Assembly: GCA_030407315.1 (NCBI GenBank)
Contig: JALQPE010001955.1
Location: 62,001-126,000, forward strand
Origin: Asparagopsis taxiformis
Taxonomy: Eukaryota > Rhodophyta > Florideophyceae > Bonnemaisoniales > Bonnemaisoniaceae
Direction: 5' to 3'
DNA: 64,000 bases
Position numbers and translations under genes: made by a program. Under the pieces are notes generated by a model. That model saw nothing but the letters and a program-made list of their open reading frames with translations, was not told where the DNA came from and ran no database searches. Numbering within the stretch: position 1 is the first letter of the stretch; every line of letters begins with the position of its first letter. Below are positions 21,168 to 30,774 of the stretch, piece after piece.

Positions 21168-24100
21168 ATGTCTTGTCCGGACAGTATAAGAGAGGAAGCT
21201 GAGAGACGGGAAGCGCACTCGGAGGTACCACAATTGTGGATTTCATCGTCTACACAACATTTGAACAGAGAACCGATTGAACGAACTGAGATTGCAGGGA
21301 TTACAATGGGAGACAATAGTATCATGAATACTACAGCGGAGAAGAGCAATTCTCCTTCTGCTGAAGAGAAAAGCATCACTATTGCTCAGTACAGCTCTTC
21401 TAAAGTGCAAGTTGATCCTCGCAAAGTGAAATTTCCGACAGTGACCTCCCGTTTGGTGCGACCGGGTCGTGTAAACGAACTGGCCAGCATTTTCATGGAT
21501 AGAGGTTTCTCTACCACTGGAACTATGATTACAGTCTGCAAAATGGAAGATAACGAAGGAGACGAGTTTTACTGCATCGATGGCTCTCATCGCATAGCTG
21601 CTCTGCAACTATGCCTGGAGAAGTACTCAGGAAAGAACAGGGATTCCTTGGAATTGGTTTGGGTACAACAGTTGATTGCGCCGAACGGGCGTCTAATTTT
21701 CGATGCGCTGGAGGTTCTGAAACTGTCTCTCGAAGCCAATATACAAACTCACGATGTCGCTTCTGTGAGCATTGCCGACAATGTGTGTGCGGTCATAGAG
21801 TTTCTCAGGTTTTCCAACCAGATGGATCTTCCTGTTGTCCGGCTTATTCCTATTCTGAAAGAAGTGAGCTATATTCTGCCGTCCGACAGGAACCGTTCGG
21901 AGAACTCGTATAGGCAGTACATCAACATTGCGAAGGGGTTCAATCGCACAGACAGCGTTGCTTTCGTGTACTGGAGCTCTATCCCTAGCGTTTACAATGC
22001 TTTGGATAGGAACAGAGAAATCGAGGATGCAAGAACCGAGGGAAGAGATCCGGACTTTTCTCGAATTGACTCTGCCGATATGTACGGGTGCGTGCTCGAT
22101 CTTGTCAATAACGCAATATTCCGCAATGGCACGGACGGACGCGGGACGCGCGATAAGGAGTGGTTCCAGTGGTTTGTGCTCGAGATGACAGCGTCGTGGA
22201 CAAGGATGAGGAGGAAGAGAGGACTTGTCAGAAATATCGGAAGCGGAAGTCCGTTCACGATGCGCACTTGGCTACTGGCTCTGTTGGCCATCTATGATAT
22301 GGCAGAGGTCGTCCGCAAGTGGTTGAACTCTGCAACGATGGAGGAATTCGTGCGAACGGATTTGGCAGCAGAAAACGCGAAGGAGGTCGGGGATAATGAT
22401 CATCGCATTGGAGAGCGCATTGTATTCGTCCTTGTCGACTTTCATGACGACGTGGTAGACAGTAGCAGTCTGAGAACCAAGAACGGGATGTTTACAAACA
22501 GTTTTTACGACAAACTGGAATATGCTACCGGGACAAAGGCAATGCAGGAGACGAAAGCGGAGGAGGAGAGGGAACGGAATCGCATGACCCCCGGAGAAAT
22601 AGAAAAAGCACTTGTTGATGGCGCCAAAGCAGAAGACGAAGAAGCACCTACTGCCGCAGAACAGGGAAATAATTCTACAGAGAAGGAAACTGTGGAAACT
22701 TCTGGTCCTGTTCAAGCAGAAGAAGGAGTATCTGCCGAAGCCCAAGTAGAGCAGGAAGTTTCTGCTGTTGTGGAGGAAGAACAGGAAATTACTCCAAATG
22801 TGGTGGCTGAAGAAGTGATTCCTGCTGTCGCGACGAAAGCAATAGAAGAGGCACCTCTGAGCACCCCGAAAGAAGCAGAAGACCGTCCTGCCGCAGCAAA
22901 AGAGGGAGGACAGGAACGTCCTGCCACGCGTCTTGCAGCAGCTGAGAAGAGGGAAGCAGAACGTCTTGCTGTTCTCCAAAAAGAACAGGAACGTCTTTCA
23001 GCTTCAAGGGCAGAGCGGGAAAGTCGTGCCAGGGATAATTCGCCGGGAAGGATTGTCAGAGAAGATCTTCCTCAGGGAAGGAAACAAAGCGGCGATACGC
23101 AAAGTCTGGATATCAACTTGGACAATAGTGGTCGCATGGACATAGACACGCCTGGACAACAAGCTGGAGATGCGCAGAACCGCTCTGTGATATTGAAACT
23201 TCGAATCAGGACACCAGAAACTTACAGCACTAGCCCGGCCGAAGTGGACAAGGAGAATTCGGGAAGAAGCAGGAGTTCTGGTGGAAGCGGCGATGAAAAC
23301 GAGTCCAGGTTGGATAAGAAGCGAAGAAGGGAAGATACTAGCGCGAAGTTTTCTGAGCCCAATACGCCGGATGACAACATTGAGATTGGGCCTCCCCGGG
23401 AAAAGAAGAGTAGAGTCAATGCAAGAAAACGAACGACTGGAGAAGAAGCACCACTCTTCACTGACGAGCAAGAAAACTCCCTTCCAGACCGCACATTCGC
23501 AGAGGACATACCTGAGAAGCTGCCTTTATGCGTTCCTTCCAACTCGAGAATGAAGTATTATATCACAGAAGAAGACATTGATACAATCCGGACGGAGATA
23601 ATGGAAGCAGCTGCAGGCTACTCTACTTTGGTATGTCCCCTCGGTTCTTGTGAAAGCCAACAATACTTCAGCTACCAGAGAAGAATGATCGACGAGCTTG
23701 GTTACGTGGTGTTGCAAGACATTTTCTCTTCTACTACAGTGGGAGCAGCTACGCACGAGTTATTCACACAGATGGCCAGCACATTCCAAGGTACTACAAG
23801 TGGCTCAAGTGCAAGTCAGAAGAACCCGTGGAAACCACTTCGACCGAAAGACAGCACTGGTGTATTCAAGACGGACCGGAAAAGCATCTGCGATGACCTT
23901 GAGCAAGAAAGCGCGCGGCAGTACAGGAACAAGCTGATTCTGGAGCTAGGTAAGGCGATTTGTGCGGAGAACCTGAAGCTCGGGTTTGGAAGAGAAGAAG
24001 CGGTGGTCTTTCCAGAAACGGGTCTTCGTCTGATTTTGACCGCAGAAGGTAGTCAGGAGCAACTTATGCATACCGATGTTCCCGTCCGTGAGGGAACTGG

Positions 24101-24428
24101 AACTGGTCCTCTCAACTCGCCATCATATTTCATGATGGCTGCTGGTGCGGATGGGTTCATCATTCGTATCGCCAAGTTCAGCCATGTGTGCCTAAGTCAT
24201 CCAGCGAAAGACAAGTACCGCGTGCCAGTGACGAACGTGCGCATCCCACCGTATTCCCTGCTTGTATGCCGAACGGACGTGTATCACGGAGGAATGGGAT
24301 TCGCGGAGGGTCGTTCTTCGGTGAGGTACCAGCATCCTATCCGGTCCCATCTATCACTGCGAACTTCCAGGGAGAAGTTGCTACAGCCTCCCTTCAATGT
24401 CAACTACTGGGAGCGTTTAGATATCTGA
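21168..24428 (+). CDS. ParB-like domain + 2OG-Fe(II) dioxygenase-like protein, 1,086 aa, intact
   Basis: A ParB/sulfiredoxin-fold N-terminal domain lies at about 80-150 (VDPRKVKF, LVRPGRVNELASIFMDRGF, then CIDGSHRIAAL with D-G-x-H-R at 138-142), followed by a helical ParB-like region (ASVSIADNVCAVIEF). Residues 450-650 are Glu/Ala-rich coiled coil, then basic tracts (KKRRRED, KKSRVNARKR) likely act as nuclear signals. From about 790 comes the dioxygenase unit: MKYYITEEDID, ELGYVVLQDIFSS, then the iron facial triad H968-T-D970 and H1040 (YHGGMGF) with Arg1049/1053 as possible 2OG ligands. The order H-x-D...H...R is that of double-stranded beta-helix oxygenases; it could act on modified DNA bases (TET/JBP-like role) or on protein. 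The ATG at 21,168 is the first; 21,306 (MGDNS) has a better context. It is flanked by palindrome clusters B and C. The substrate is unknown. Confidence 0.75.
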   Translation: MSCPDSIREEAERREAHSEVPQLWISSSTQHLNREPIERTEIAGITMGDNSIMNTTAEKSNSPSAEEKSITIAQYSSSKVQVDPRKVKFPTVTSRLVRPGRVNELASIFMDRGFSTTGTMITVCKMEDNEGDEFYCIDGSHRIAALQLCLEKYSGKNRDSLELVWVQQLIAPNGRLIFDALEVLKLSLEANIQTHDVASVSIADNVCAVIEFLRFSNQMDLPVVRLIPILKEVSYILPSDRNRSENSYRQYINIAKGFNRTDSVAFVYWSSIPSVYNALDRNREIEDARTEGRDPDFSRIDSADMYGCVLDLVNNAIFRNGTDGRGTRDKEWFQWFVLEMTASWTRMRRKRGLVRNIGSGSPFTMRTWLLALLAIYDMAEVVRKWLNSATMEEFVRTDLAAENAKEVGDNDHRIGERIVFVLVDFHDDVVDSSSLRTKNGMFTNSFYDKLEYATGTKAMQETKAEEERERNRMTPGEIEKALVDGAKAEDEEAPTAAEQGNNSTEKETVETSGPVQAEEGVSAEAQVEQEVSAVVEEEQEITPNVVAEEVIPAVATKAIEEAPLSTPKEAEDRPAAAKEGGQERPATRLAAAEKREAERLAVLQKEQERLSASRAERESRARDNSPGRIVREDLPQGRKQSGDTQSLDINLDNSGRMDIDTPGQQAGDAQNRSVILKLRIRTPETYSTSPAEVDKENSGRSRSSGGSGDENESRLDKKRRREDTSAKFSEPNTPDDNIEIGPPREKKSRVNARKRTTGEEAPLFTDEQENSLPDRTFAEDIPEKLPLCVPSNSRMKYYITEEDIDTIRTEIMEAAAGYSTLVCPLGSCESQQYFSYQRRMIDELGYVVLQDIFSSTTVGAATHELFTQMASTFQGTTSGSSASQKNPWKPLRPKDSTGVFKTDRKSICDDLEQESARQYRNKLILELGKAICAENLKLGFGREEAVVFPETGLRLILTAEGSQEQLMHTDVPVREGTGTGPLNSPSYFMMAAGADGFIIRIAKFSHVCLSHPAKDKYRVPVTNVRIPPYSLLVCRTDVYHGGMGFAEGRSSVRYQHPIRSHLSLRTSREKLLQPPFNVNYWERLDI

Positions 24429-24674
24429 TGAAATTAGTTCTTAATAGCATTCTATGGCAGGCATCAAGGCCGCCTTCAAGTAAACGATGAAAGTTAGGCT
24501 AGTACATGACGTTTGCGTATGTAGACGGGTCAGAGATATACAATACTCAATTTAATATGAGAAGGGGAGGAAACTATGGTGGGCACTACTAGAATAGAAC
24601 AAGGTAATATCGCAGTCGTCTTTGGTTACAACATTGAGGTGAGGAAGGCTTACAGATGATGCAGTTTCGCTGGG

Positions 24675-24960
24675 GTGCTGACAGCAAAGTCATCGTTACG
24701 ATGACTTTGCTGTAAGAAATCAAATCATTACAGCGGCCACAATTTTTTACCGGGTAAAAAATTCTTGCTGATTTTTTTACCCGGTAAAATTTTCTCACCA
24801 CTGTAATCAAACCTTTCCTTACAGCAAAGTCATCGTAACGATGACTTTGCTGTAAGCATCCCGGGTAAACGGCTTCGGCTGTAAGCGGTTGGGAGTTTCG
24901 TCCGTCTCCCACCCTGGGAAGGGTGAGAAGGGAAGTGTGGAGCCGGGAACATCGTACAAC
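24675..24960. repeat. Palindrome cluster C, two 39-bp palindromes plus right foldback arm
   Basis: Two palindromes (centres TTA near 24,694, TAA near 24,836), an ACCGGGTAA-type palindrome between them, and on the right the outer arm seen in cluster A (GGCTGTAAGCGG, TTCGTCC, GGGAAGGGTGAGAAGGGAAG). Immediately downstream of the intact ParB/dioxygenase gene. Confidence 0.9.
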
Positions 24961-25440
24961 GATGGTTTGGACGACTGTTGACGGCTCTGGGGAGCACTCT
25001 GCGTCGTGCAAGCCTGGTTTGCGCTGGCTGCACTACCTGGTATTGAACGGTTCTGTGCGCAAAGTTTACTCATGAAGGAGGTAGGGTGTTGTGTACCACA
25101 CCAACCATAGTTACTAACATTTGCAGTGTACTCTAGTGATGTAATTATTATTCTAGTTTCTAGCTATACAATGATATTAAGTAAGTCAGATGTGCACAGA
25201 GCATGGTCTAAGCCTAGCACGGTAGAGAAAGATGGAAGAAAGATTGAAGGGTAGGCATGCAGAGGTATGAAGGCAGCAGTATGTGTAGACTATGGCAGTG
25301 GTAAGAAAATATTTCATGCACCAAAGGGTGGGCAGAGTGACATTAGAGAGGTGGTGTGTAGGGGGAAGGTAGGTGGAGATGATGAAGGAGGACAACAGAA
25401 ACGAGAGCGAGGGTTGAGACCAACGGCTTACAGATGGAGC
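24961..25440. other. Spacer between palindrome clusters C and D
   Basis: About 480 bp without a recognisable gene. The first part (to about 25,060) continues the cluster C flank and resembles the outer arm of cluster A. Confidence 0.5.
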
Positions 25441-25745
25441 AGTTTACCAGGGATGCTTACAGCAAAGTCATCGTTACGATGACTTTGCTGTAAGGAAAGG
25501 TTTCATTACAGTGGCCATGATTTCTTTACCCGGTAAAAAAATTCCTGGCCGCTGTAATGAAAACGTTTTCTTACAGCAAAGTCATCGTAACGATGACTTT
25601 GCTGTCAGGAAACAAAACATTACAGTGGCCATGATTTCTTTACCCGGTAAAAAAATTCCTGGCCTCTGTAATGAAACGTTTCCTTACAGCAAAGTCATCG
25701 TAACGATGGCTTTGCTGTAAGGATCCTTGGTAAACTGCCTGAGCT
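25441..25745. repeat. Palindrome cluster D, three 39-bp palindromes
   Basis: Centres near 25,472 (TTA), 25,588 (TAA) and 25,700 (TAA, with one arm mismatch). The inner palindromes have TTTACCCGGTAAA. It lies 210 bp upstream of the start of the second ParB/dioxygenase gene, so it may also overlap promoter sequence. Confidence 0.9.
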
Positions 25746-25954
25746 GTAATTGTCGTACAACGAAAAGTGATGTGGAAGGTTCGGATTGGTCAACCGCTGA
25801 ATATCATTACCAGGGTGTATACTAATAGGAATATGTCAGATCTCTAAGTTTCGCCTATCTTACTCAGCTTACGCAGCAAAACAGCTTGTCGTTCAGATCT
25901 TCTTCTCTCTTTCTCAATCTTTCACTCTTCGTTTGTCAATCACTCACCAAAGCA

Positions 25955-28900
25955 ATGGCTCAACAATCCCCCAACGCTTTCGACCGCCAGGTGCGCTCTG
26001 CCAGCCGCCGTGACAACGATTCTCCCACTCCTTCTCCCTCTCCTTCTCCCTCTCCTTCTCCTTCTCTGGCCCCCCCTGTCCCCATGGACGTTTGCGAAGC
26101 TGCTGCAGCGCTGACCCAGCTCAGCCCAGCACCTAAGCCCGTCCCCTCCCCCCCTTCCGCTTCCGATCCCGCGGTTGTCCCGACAATCGACGCTGGCGTT
26201 CCCGCAACTCCGCTTCCGGCTCAATCTGCCGAAGCGGCGCCAGCCGTCGAGGGATCTGGTGCTCCTCTGCCTAGCTCGCCTGCTCCGGACATGATCATCG
26301 CGTCCGGCAGCGACTTGGCAGAGGATGCGGAGAAGGTCGATGATCACAACGCTCGTGACATCGTACCGAACAAGCCTCTCCGCAGCACCAGGCTGGCCTA
26401 CCCTGGCACAGTGCCCATCCCGGTGGATGTGGACTACGACATAAGTCCGGAGAGCTGCCGAAACATTCCAGTCTTCATTTCCCCTCTGGATGTTTCTCCT
26501 CCGGCAGTCGTGTCCAGGGTGGTCAGGCCGCATCGCGTTGATGAGTTGAAGAAAACGTTTCTCACTCAGGGATTTTCCGTGATTGCTTCACGCGTGTCCG
26601 TCTGCGAGGTGATTGATTCCAATGCAAAAGTACGACTGCAATATGTCGATGGATCTCACCGAGTGACCGCGTTGAAGGCCATTCTCGAGTCGGCTGGACC
26701 TGCTCCTGCGAAGGACAGTCCAGAGTGGGAGGAGTTTGTCAAGTCTGACATCTACCGTCGCTTTGGAACTATTCCAGTCGACTTTCTCCTCCCACCGACT
26801 CGGCTTGGCCGGGATGTCTTCTGCTCCGAAGAAGTACTCCCGCTTTCACGGCTGATGAACTTCCACACCCACAATGTCAGCGAGGTAACAGTTGCTGACA
26901 ATGTGTGCTCTGTGATGGAGTTCATCAATATCCACCGCCTGGGAAAGAAGAAGATCGAGCCGACCGTTCAATACATAAAGAACGGAAAGCGCTGAGCTGG
27001 ATTCGTCCGAGACAGCTCATGCGCTACGTCTCGATCGCGCGAGGGTTCAAGACCATTGAAAGCCCTGCTTTCAAGTACTGGTCGAGCATCCCGAACAGGC
27101 CGGAGTTCGTGCAGTTCTCTTCGACCGAGGATCTGGCTGGGTGTACGGTGAACTTGTTGTTCAATGGGTCGTTCAGGAGTGCTCCGGATGTGCAGAAGTG
27201 TTTCATCCTGGAGATGACGGCGCGCTACACTTGTAGCCGTCGGTCGGCCGGGCTGAAACCGTACTCGGTTGGTACCATTGGGCAGGAATGGATTGCTGGT
27301 TTGTTGGAAATCTTCGGGTACGTGAAGGAGGTGGCCGAGTACTGGAACGTGTCGGATGTGTTGAGGATGCTGGATGGGTCAATTCCCAGCGTGGGTGACC
27401 CGAGCAAGAGCTTCGACATTCGCTCGCGCGTTGTCGAAGTTCTTGCTCAGATGGTCCCCAAGAAGGGGTGCTGGGCAGACTTCCGTCCCAAGGAAGGCCC
27501 CCCCGATGGTTACAGTTACGAAAATATTTTTCCCCGTAAGAAGTCTGTCTTCGGGAAGGACGCCAGGAAAATGCTCCTGCGCGTCACTGGGTACCGCGAC
27601 ATGAAATGCGGAAACGCTTTCACGCGATGTACCCAGACATCCCACATGCTGCGCTCCCAGCCACATGTGGTGATGATGCCCCCATCCCTTCCTCTTCCAA
27701 TTCCTTGCCCATCCCTTCATCCTCCATTCCTTTGCCCCCACCACCTCAACTGGAATCTTCCAGCAATTCCGAGGTTGCCCCTGTTCCTGTCTCTACCCCT
27801 GCCGTGTCGGCATCCTCCCCTGCGGTGACCCCGGTCAAGCCGACTGCGCGTGGTCCCCAGGATGGCAGCGAACGCTCTGGTCCAGTTTCCCACGCCGGGA
27901 CTGGTACCCCCAACCGTCCTGTCCAAGCCGCGCAGGAGCAGGTCTCACCGGCTTCGCAGCCTGAGCCTGCGACTCCGGCTGCCGAGCAGCACCCTGCTGC
28001 TCCGGCCCCCGCTGTCGAAGCTTCCCGTTCTGCATCTGCTAGCAGTTCGGGAAGCTCCAGCGATGACAGTTTCGTCCCTTCACCATCCGGTGGGGTTGGA
28101 CAGAAGACGGTTGCGAGGATTTCGACGGAGGGCCCTACTCCCGAGAATGTGGTCGAGGGCAGCAGTGCGAAGGGCGGTGCAGATCCTGACGAAGATGTCA
28201 TTGAAGTCAGTGATTCTGCACCGCCCGGAGTGGAAACTTCTGGGAGGAAAGTGATGCCCAGAAGGAGTACCCGCCTGCAAGCGAGTCGTTCCGGTCGTGG
28301 TGGAACGGCGGGTGGTGCTGTGGAGGTCGTCGAGCTGGAGAGCGCCCCCGAGGATGCGGGTGAAAACTCCATCCTCGGGAAGCGTAACTTGGAAGCCGCT
28401 TCTGCGACGCCCGAGCCTTCTACCAAAAAGAGAAGGCTCGGTGAGACTTCATCAAAGTCGTCGTCAAAGAAATCCAAGTCGGCTTCCCGAGGTCGCTCTC
28501 GGGAGCCGGTTCTCCAGTTCGACGACGCCCAGGAGAATCCCATTCCCGACAGCATCGTCGATGAGAATGTGGCCGCCGTTCTCCCCAGCGCAATTGCGTC
28601 TGGCAGCCGGATGAAGTACTATATGGAAAGTACGACGGTGGAGACGGTTCGGGCGGAAATGAGGGCGGCAGCATTCCAGGCAGCTGCATCGCCGGGTGCT
28701 GAGGATACGGTGGTGGACAGGTACTTTGCGGTGAAGAAGGCATTGTTGGAAAACTTGGGGGTTATTGTTATGGAAGGCCTGTTGGCATCGTCCACGGCTG
28801 GTAATGCGACGCATGAGTTGTTCGGTCACTTCGCTAGGCAGTTCCCGCTGGTTGAGGAGGTTGAAAAACCCTCCCAGCAGTCTGATTCTAACGATGACGA

Positions 28901-29600
28901 CAGGGAGCCACAGGACGAGCCGCCAGCTTTCGCAAAGCCCGGCTTCGATCCTTCGCCGTGGCAGTTCATCCACAACGTGGGTGATGCGAAGGACCGCATC
29001 GATGGTGGTCGTGGGCGCCTCTCTCTGCCGCGGCGTGAGTTGTGCGACAAGTTGGAGGAGGGGAATTTGGAGATGTATAAGAACAAGTTGGTGGCAGAGC
29101 TTGCTCTTGGTGTTTGTGCGGAGTTCTTGAAGTTGGGAATGGAGGGTGAGGATCCTGTCTTCTTCCCGAAGACAGGATTGCGGCTGCTTCTTACAGCAGA
29201 TGGGGCTGCGGACCAGGATGGGCACACGGACTTCAAGGTAGCGACGAATAGTGTTGGAAGTCCTACCACGTCTCCATCATATTTCATGATGTCGAGCGGA
29301 GCCGATGGGTTCTCTATAGTAGTTGCCCCTTATAGTCATGTATGCCTGGCCAATCCGGACGCCGATATGTGGAAGGTTCCCCCTCTCATCTTTTGGGTGC
29401 CACCCTATTCCGTATTGGTTGGTCGCGGTGACCTTTACCATTACGGGGTCGGCTTCAGCCGAGGAGATCTTCCTGCAGGCGAGAAGTTAGTCTATGGCCT
29501 GCCCACGCGCGGCCACATCTACTTGAAGACGGAGAAGGACGTCCTCACGGACCACATCCACACCGTCGAATATTACAAGTACGATAGGAGCAATAGATAG
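25955..29600 (+). pseudogene. ParB-like + 2OG-dioxygenase paralogue split by two frameshifts
   Basis: The ATG at 25,955 (AGCAATGGCT) follows a pyrimidine-rich leader. Order: Ser/Pro-rich N-terminus; ParB-like domain (VVRPHRVDELKKTFLTQGF, DGSHRVTALK near 26,650; VADNVCSVMEF near 26,895); frame change near 26,980-26,995; helical middle with WSSIPN and GTIGQEWIAGLLEIFGYV; second frame change near 27,600; Ser/Pro/Glu-rich linker with a basic nuclear-type stretch (SSKKSKSASRGRSR); MKYYMESTTVETVRAE; LGVIVMEGLLASS; then HTD near 29,224, YHYGVGF near 29,440 and a downstream basic region. The pseudogene at 9,765-12,098 keeps one frame across the second break, so a base was probably lost here. Without the indels it would be about 1,200 aa, colinear with the 21,168 protein. 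Sequencing error is possible; otherwise the gene is inactive. Confidence 0.82.
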
Positions 29601-30030
29601 CATATCAGAAGTATTAAAACCTATACTACTGTTCCCTGCTATAAAGTTCTGTCTTTCTCATCTCAACATTGTTACCTTAGCCCATTTTTCAGTTCTCATC
29701 TATACATCTGTCCTTCATCTCATAGTTTAGTGCTACTCAGCAGATTGCTTGCTACTTTTTAATATTAGTCTACAACGTTATATGATTTTACTAGCTAGGC
29801 CGTAGGGGGAGACTAGTTTCAACCCTTGACAACGCGCAGATTTCGACTACGAGAGCCGTCACTGTGATAAATTATTGGTAGAATTTTCGTCTATCTTCCC
29901 ACCTACACTAGGCTACCTATATATATACAGGGTATAACCTGAACAGAGACCACGTGAGGTAAAATACTCCTGAGAGCTGCTCACAGCCGTACAGACCTTT
30001 GCTGAGCAATTTACCCGACTTCACACTTCG
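29601..30030. other. 3' flank of the ParB/dioxygenase paralogue
   Basis: Similar to 12,099-12,420 downstream of the 9,765 pseudogene (TATAAAGTTCTGTCTTTCTC, TTTTACTAGCTAGGCCGTAG) and, from 29,734, to 57,339 onward. A TATATATACAGGGTATAAC stretch near 29,920 is repeated at 57,525. No gene is seen. Confidence 0.6.
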
Positions 30031-30500
30031 CTTCTCACCTTTACCAAGATGGGAGAAGGACGAAACTCCCTGCTGCTTACAGCCGAAGCCGTTTACCAGG
30101 GTTCCTTACAGCAAAGTCATCGTTACGATGACTTTGCTGTAAGAAAAGAAAACATTACAGCAGCCACGATTTCTTTACCGGGTAAAAAATTGTGGCCGCT
30201 GTAATGATTTGCTGTAAGGAACCGTTTCCTTGCAGTGGCCAAAGAATTTTTTACCGGGTAAAAAATCAGCAAGAAATTTTACCGGGTAAAAAATTGTGGC
30301 CGCTGTAATGTTTTGCTTTCTTACAGCAAAGTCATCGTTACGATGACTTTGCTGTAAGAAAACGTTTCATTACAGCGGCCACAATTTTTTTACCCGGTAA
30401 AGAAATCATGGCTGCTGTAATGATTTGTTTTCTTACAGCAAAGTCATCGTAACGATGACTTTGCTGTCAGCATCCCCGGTAAACGGCCCGCACTGTAATG
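30031..30500. repeat. Palindrome cluster E, three 39-bp palindromes
   Basis: Left foldback arm (GATGGGAGAAGGACGAAACT, CTTACAGCCGAAGCCG), then palindromes centred near 30,122 (TTA), 30,339 (TTA) and 30,450 (TAA). A fourth, collapsed to a stub GATTTGCTGTAAGG near 30,207, sits where a TAA-centred unit would be expected. It lies between the convergent 3' ends of the 25,955 and 30,775 genes. The right foldback arm is absent. Confidence 0.9.
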
Positions 30501-30774
30501 GGGTGACTGCTTCTCCTACATCGCTCTCTTACTGGTGTTCTACATGCTGCGTTGCTACACAATTTCGCACTCACATCTTTCTAGTTTCTCTCCTTTTCGT
30601 ATCCATAGGTATAGCAGTAGAAAAGTGGATAGTTTGCACTCCAGGCCGCAGATGCCTTCCTGCAGTCATGTCACGATTGTTGTAGTGTAGTCTATAATAT
30701 CTAGCGCTCTTGGAAGATGATGCACAGTCTATTGTCTCTGTCAATGCGTGTTTACTCAAATCTATCAAAGTAGC
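30501..30774. other. 3' flank of the ParB/methyltransferase/SET gene
   Basis: Nearly identical to 58,031-58,304. No gene is seen; it presumably holds the 3' UTR of the minus-strand gene. Confidence 0.5.

Noticed and set aside
22272..22979. Long minus-strand ORF opposite the ParB/dioxygenase gene
   Set aside because: Shadow of the Glu/Ala-rich coding strand; Phe/Leu/Cys-rich low complexity with no motif.
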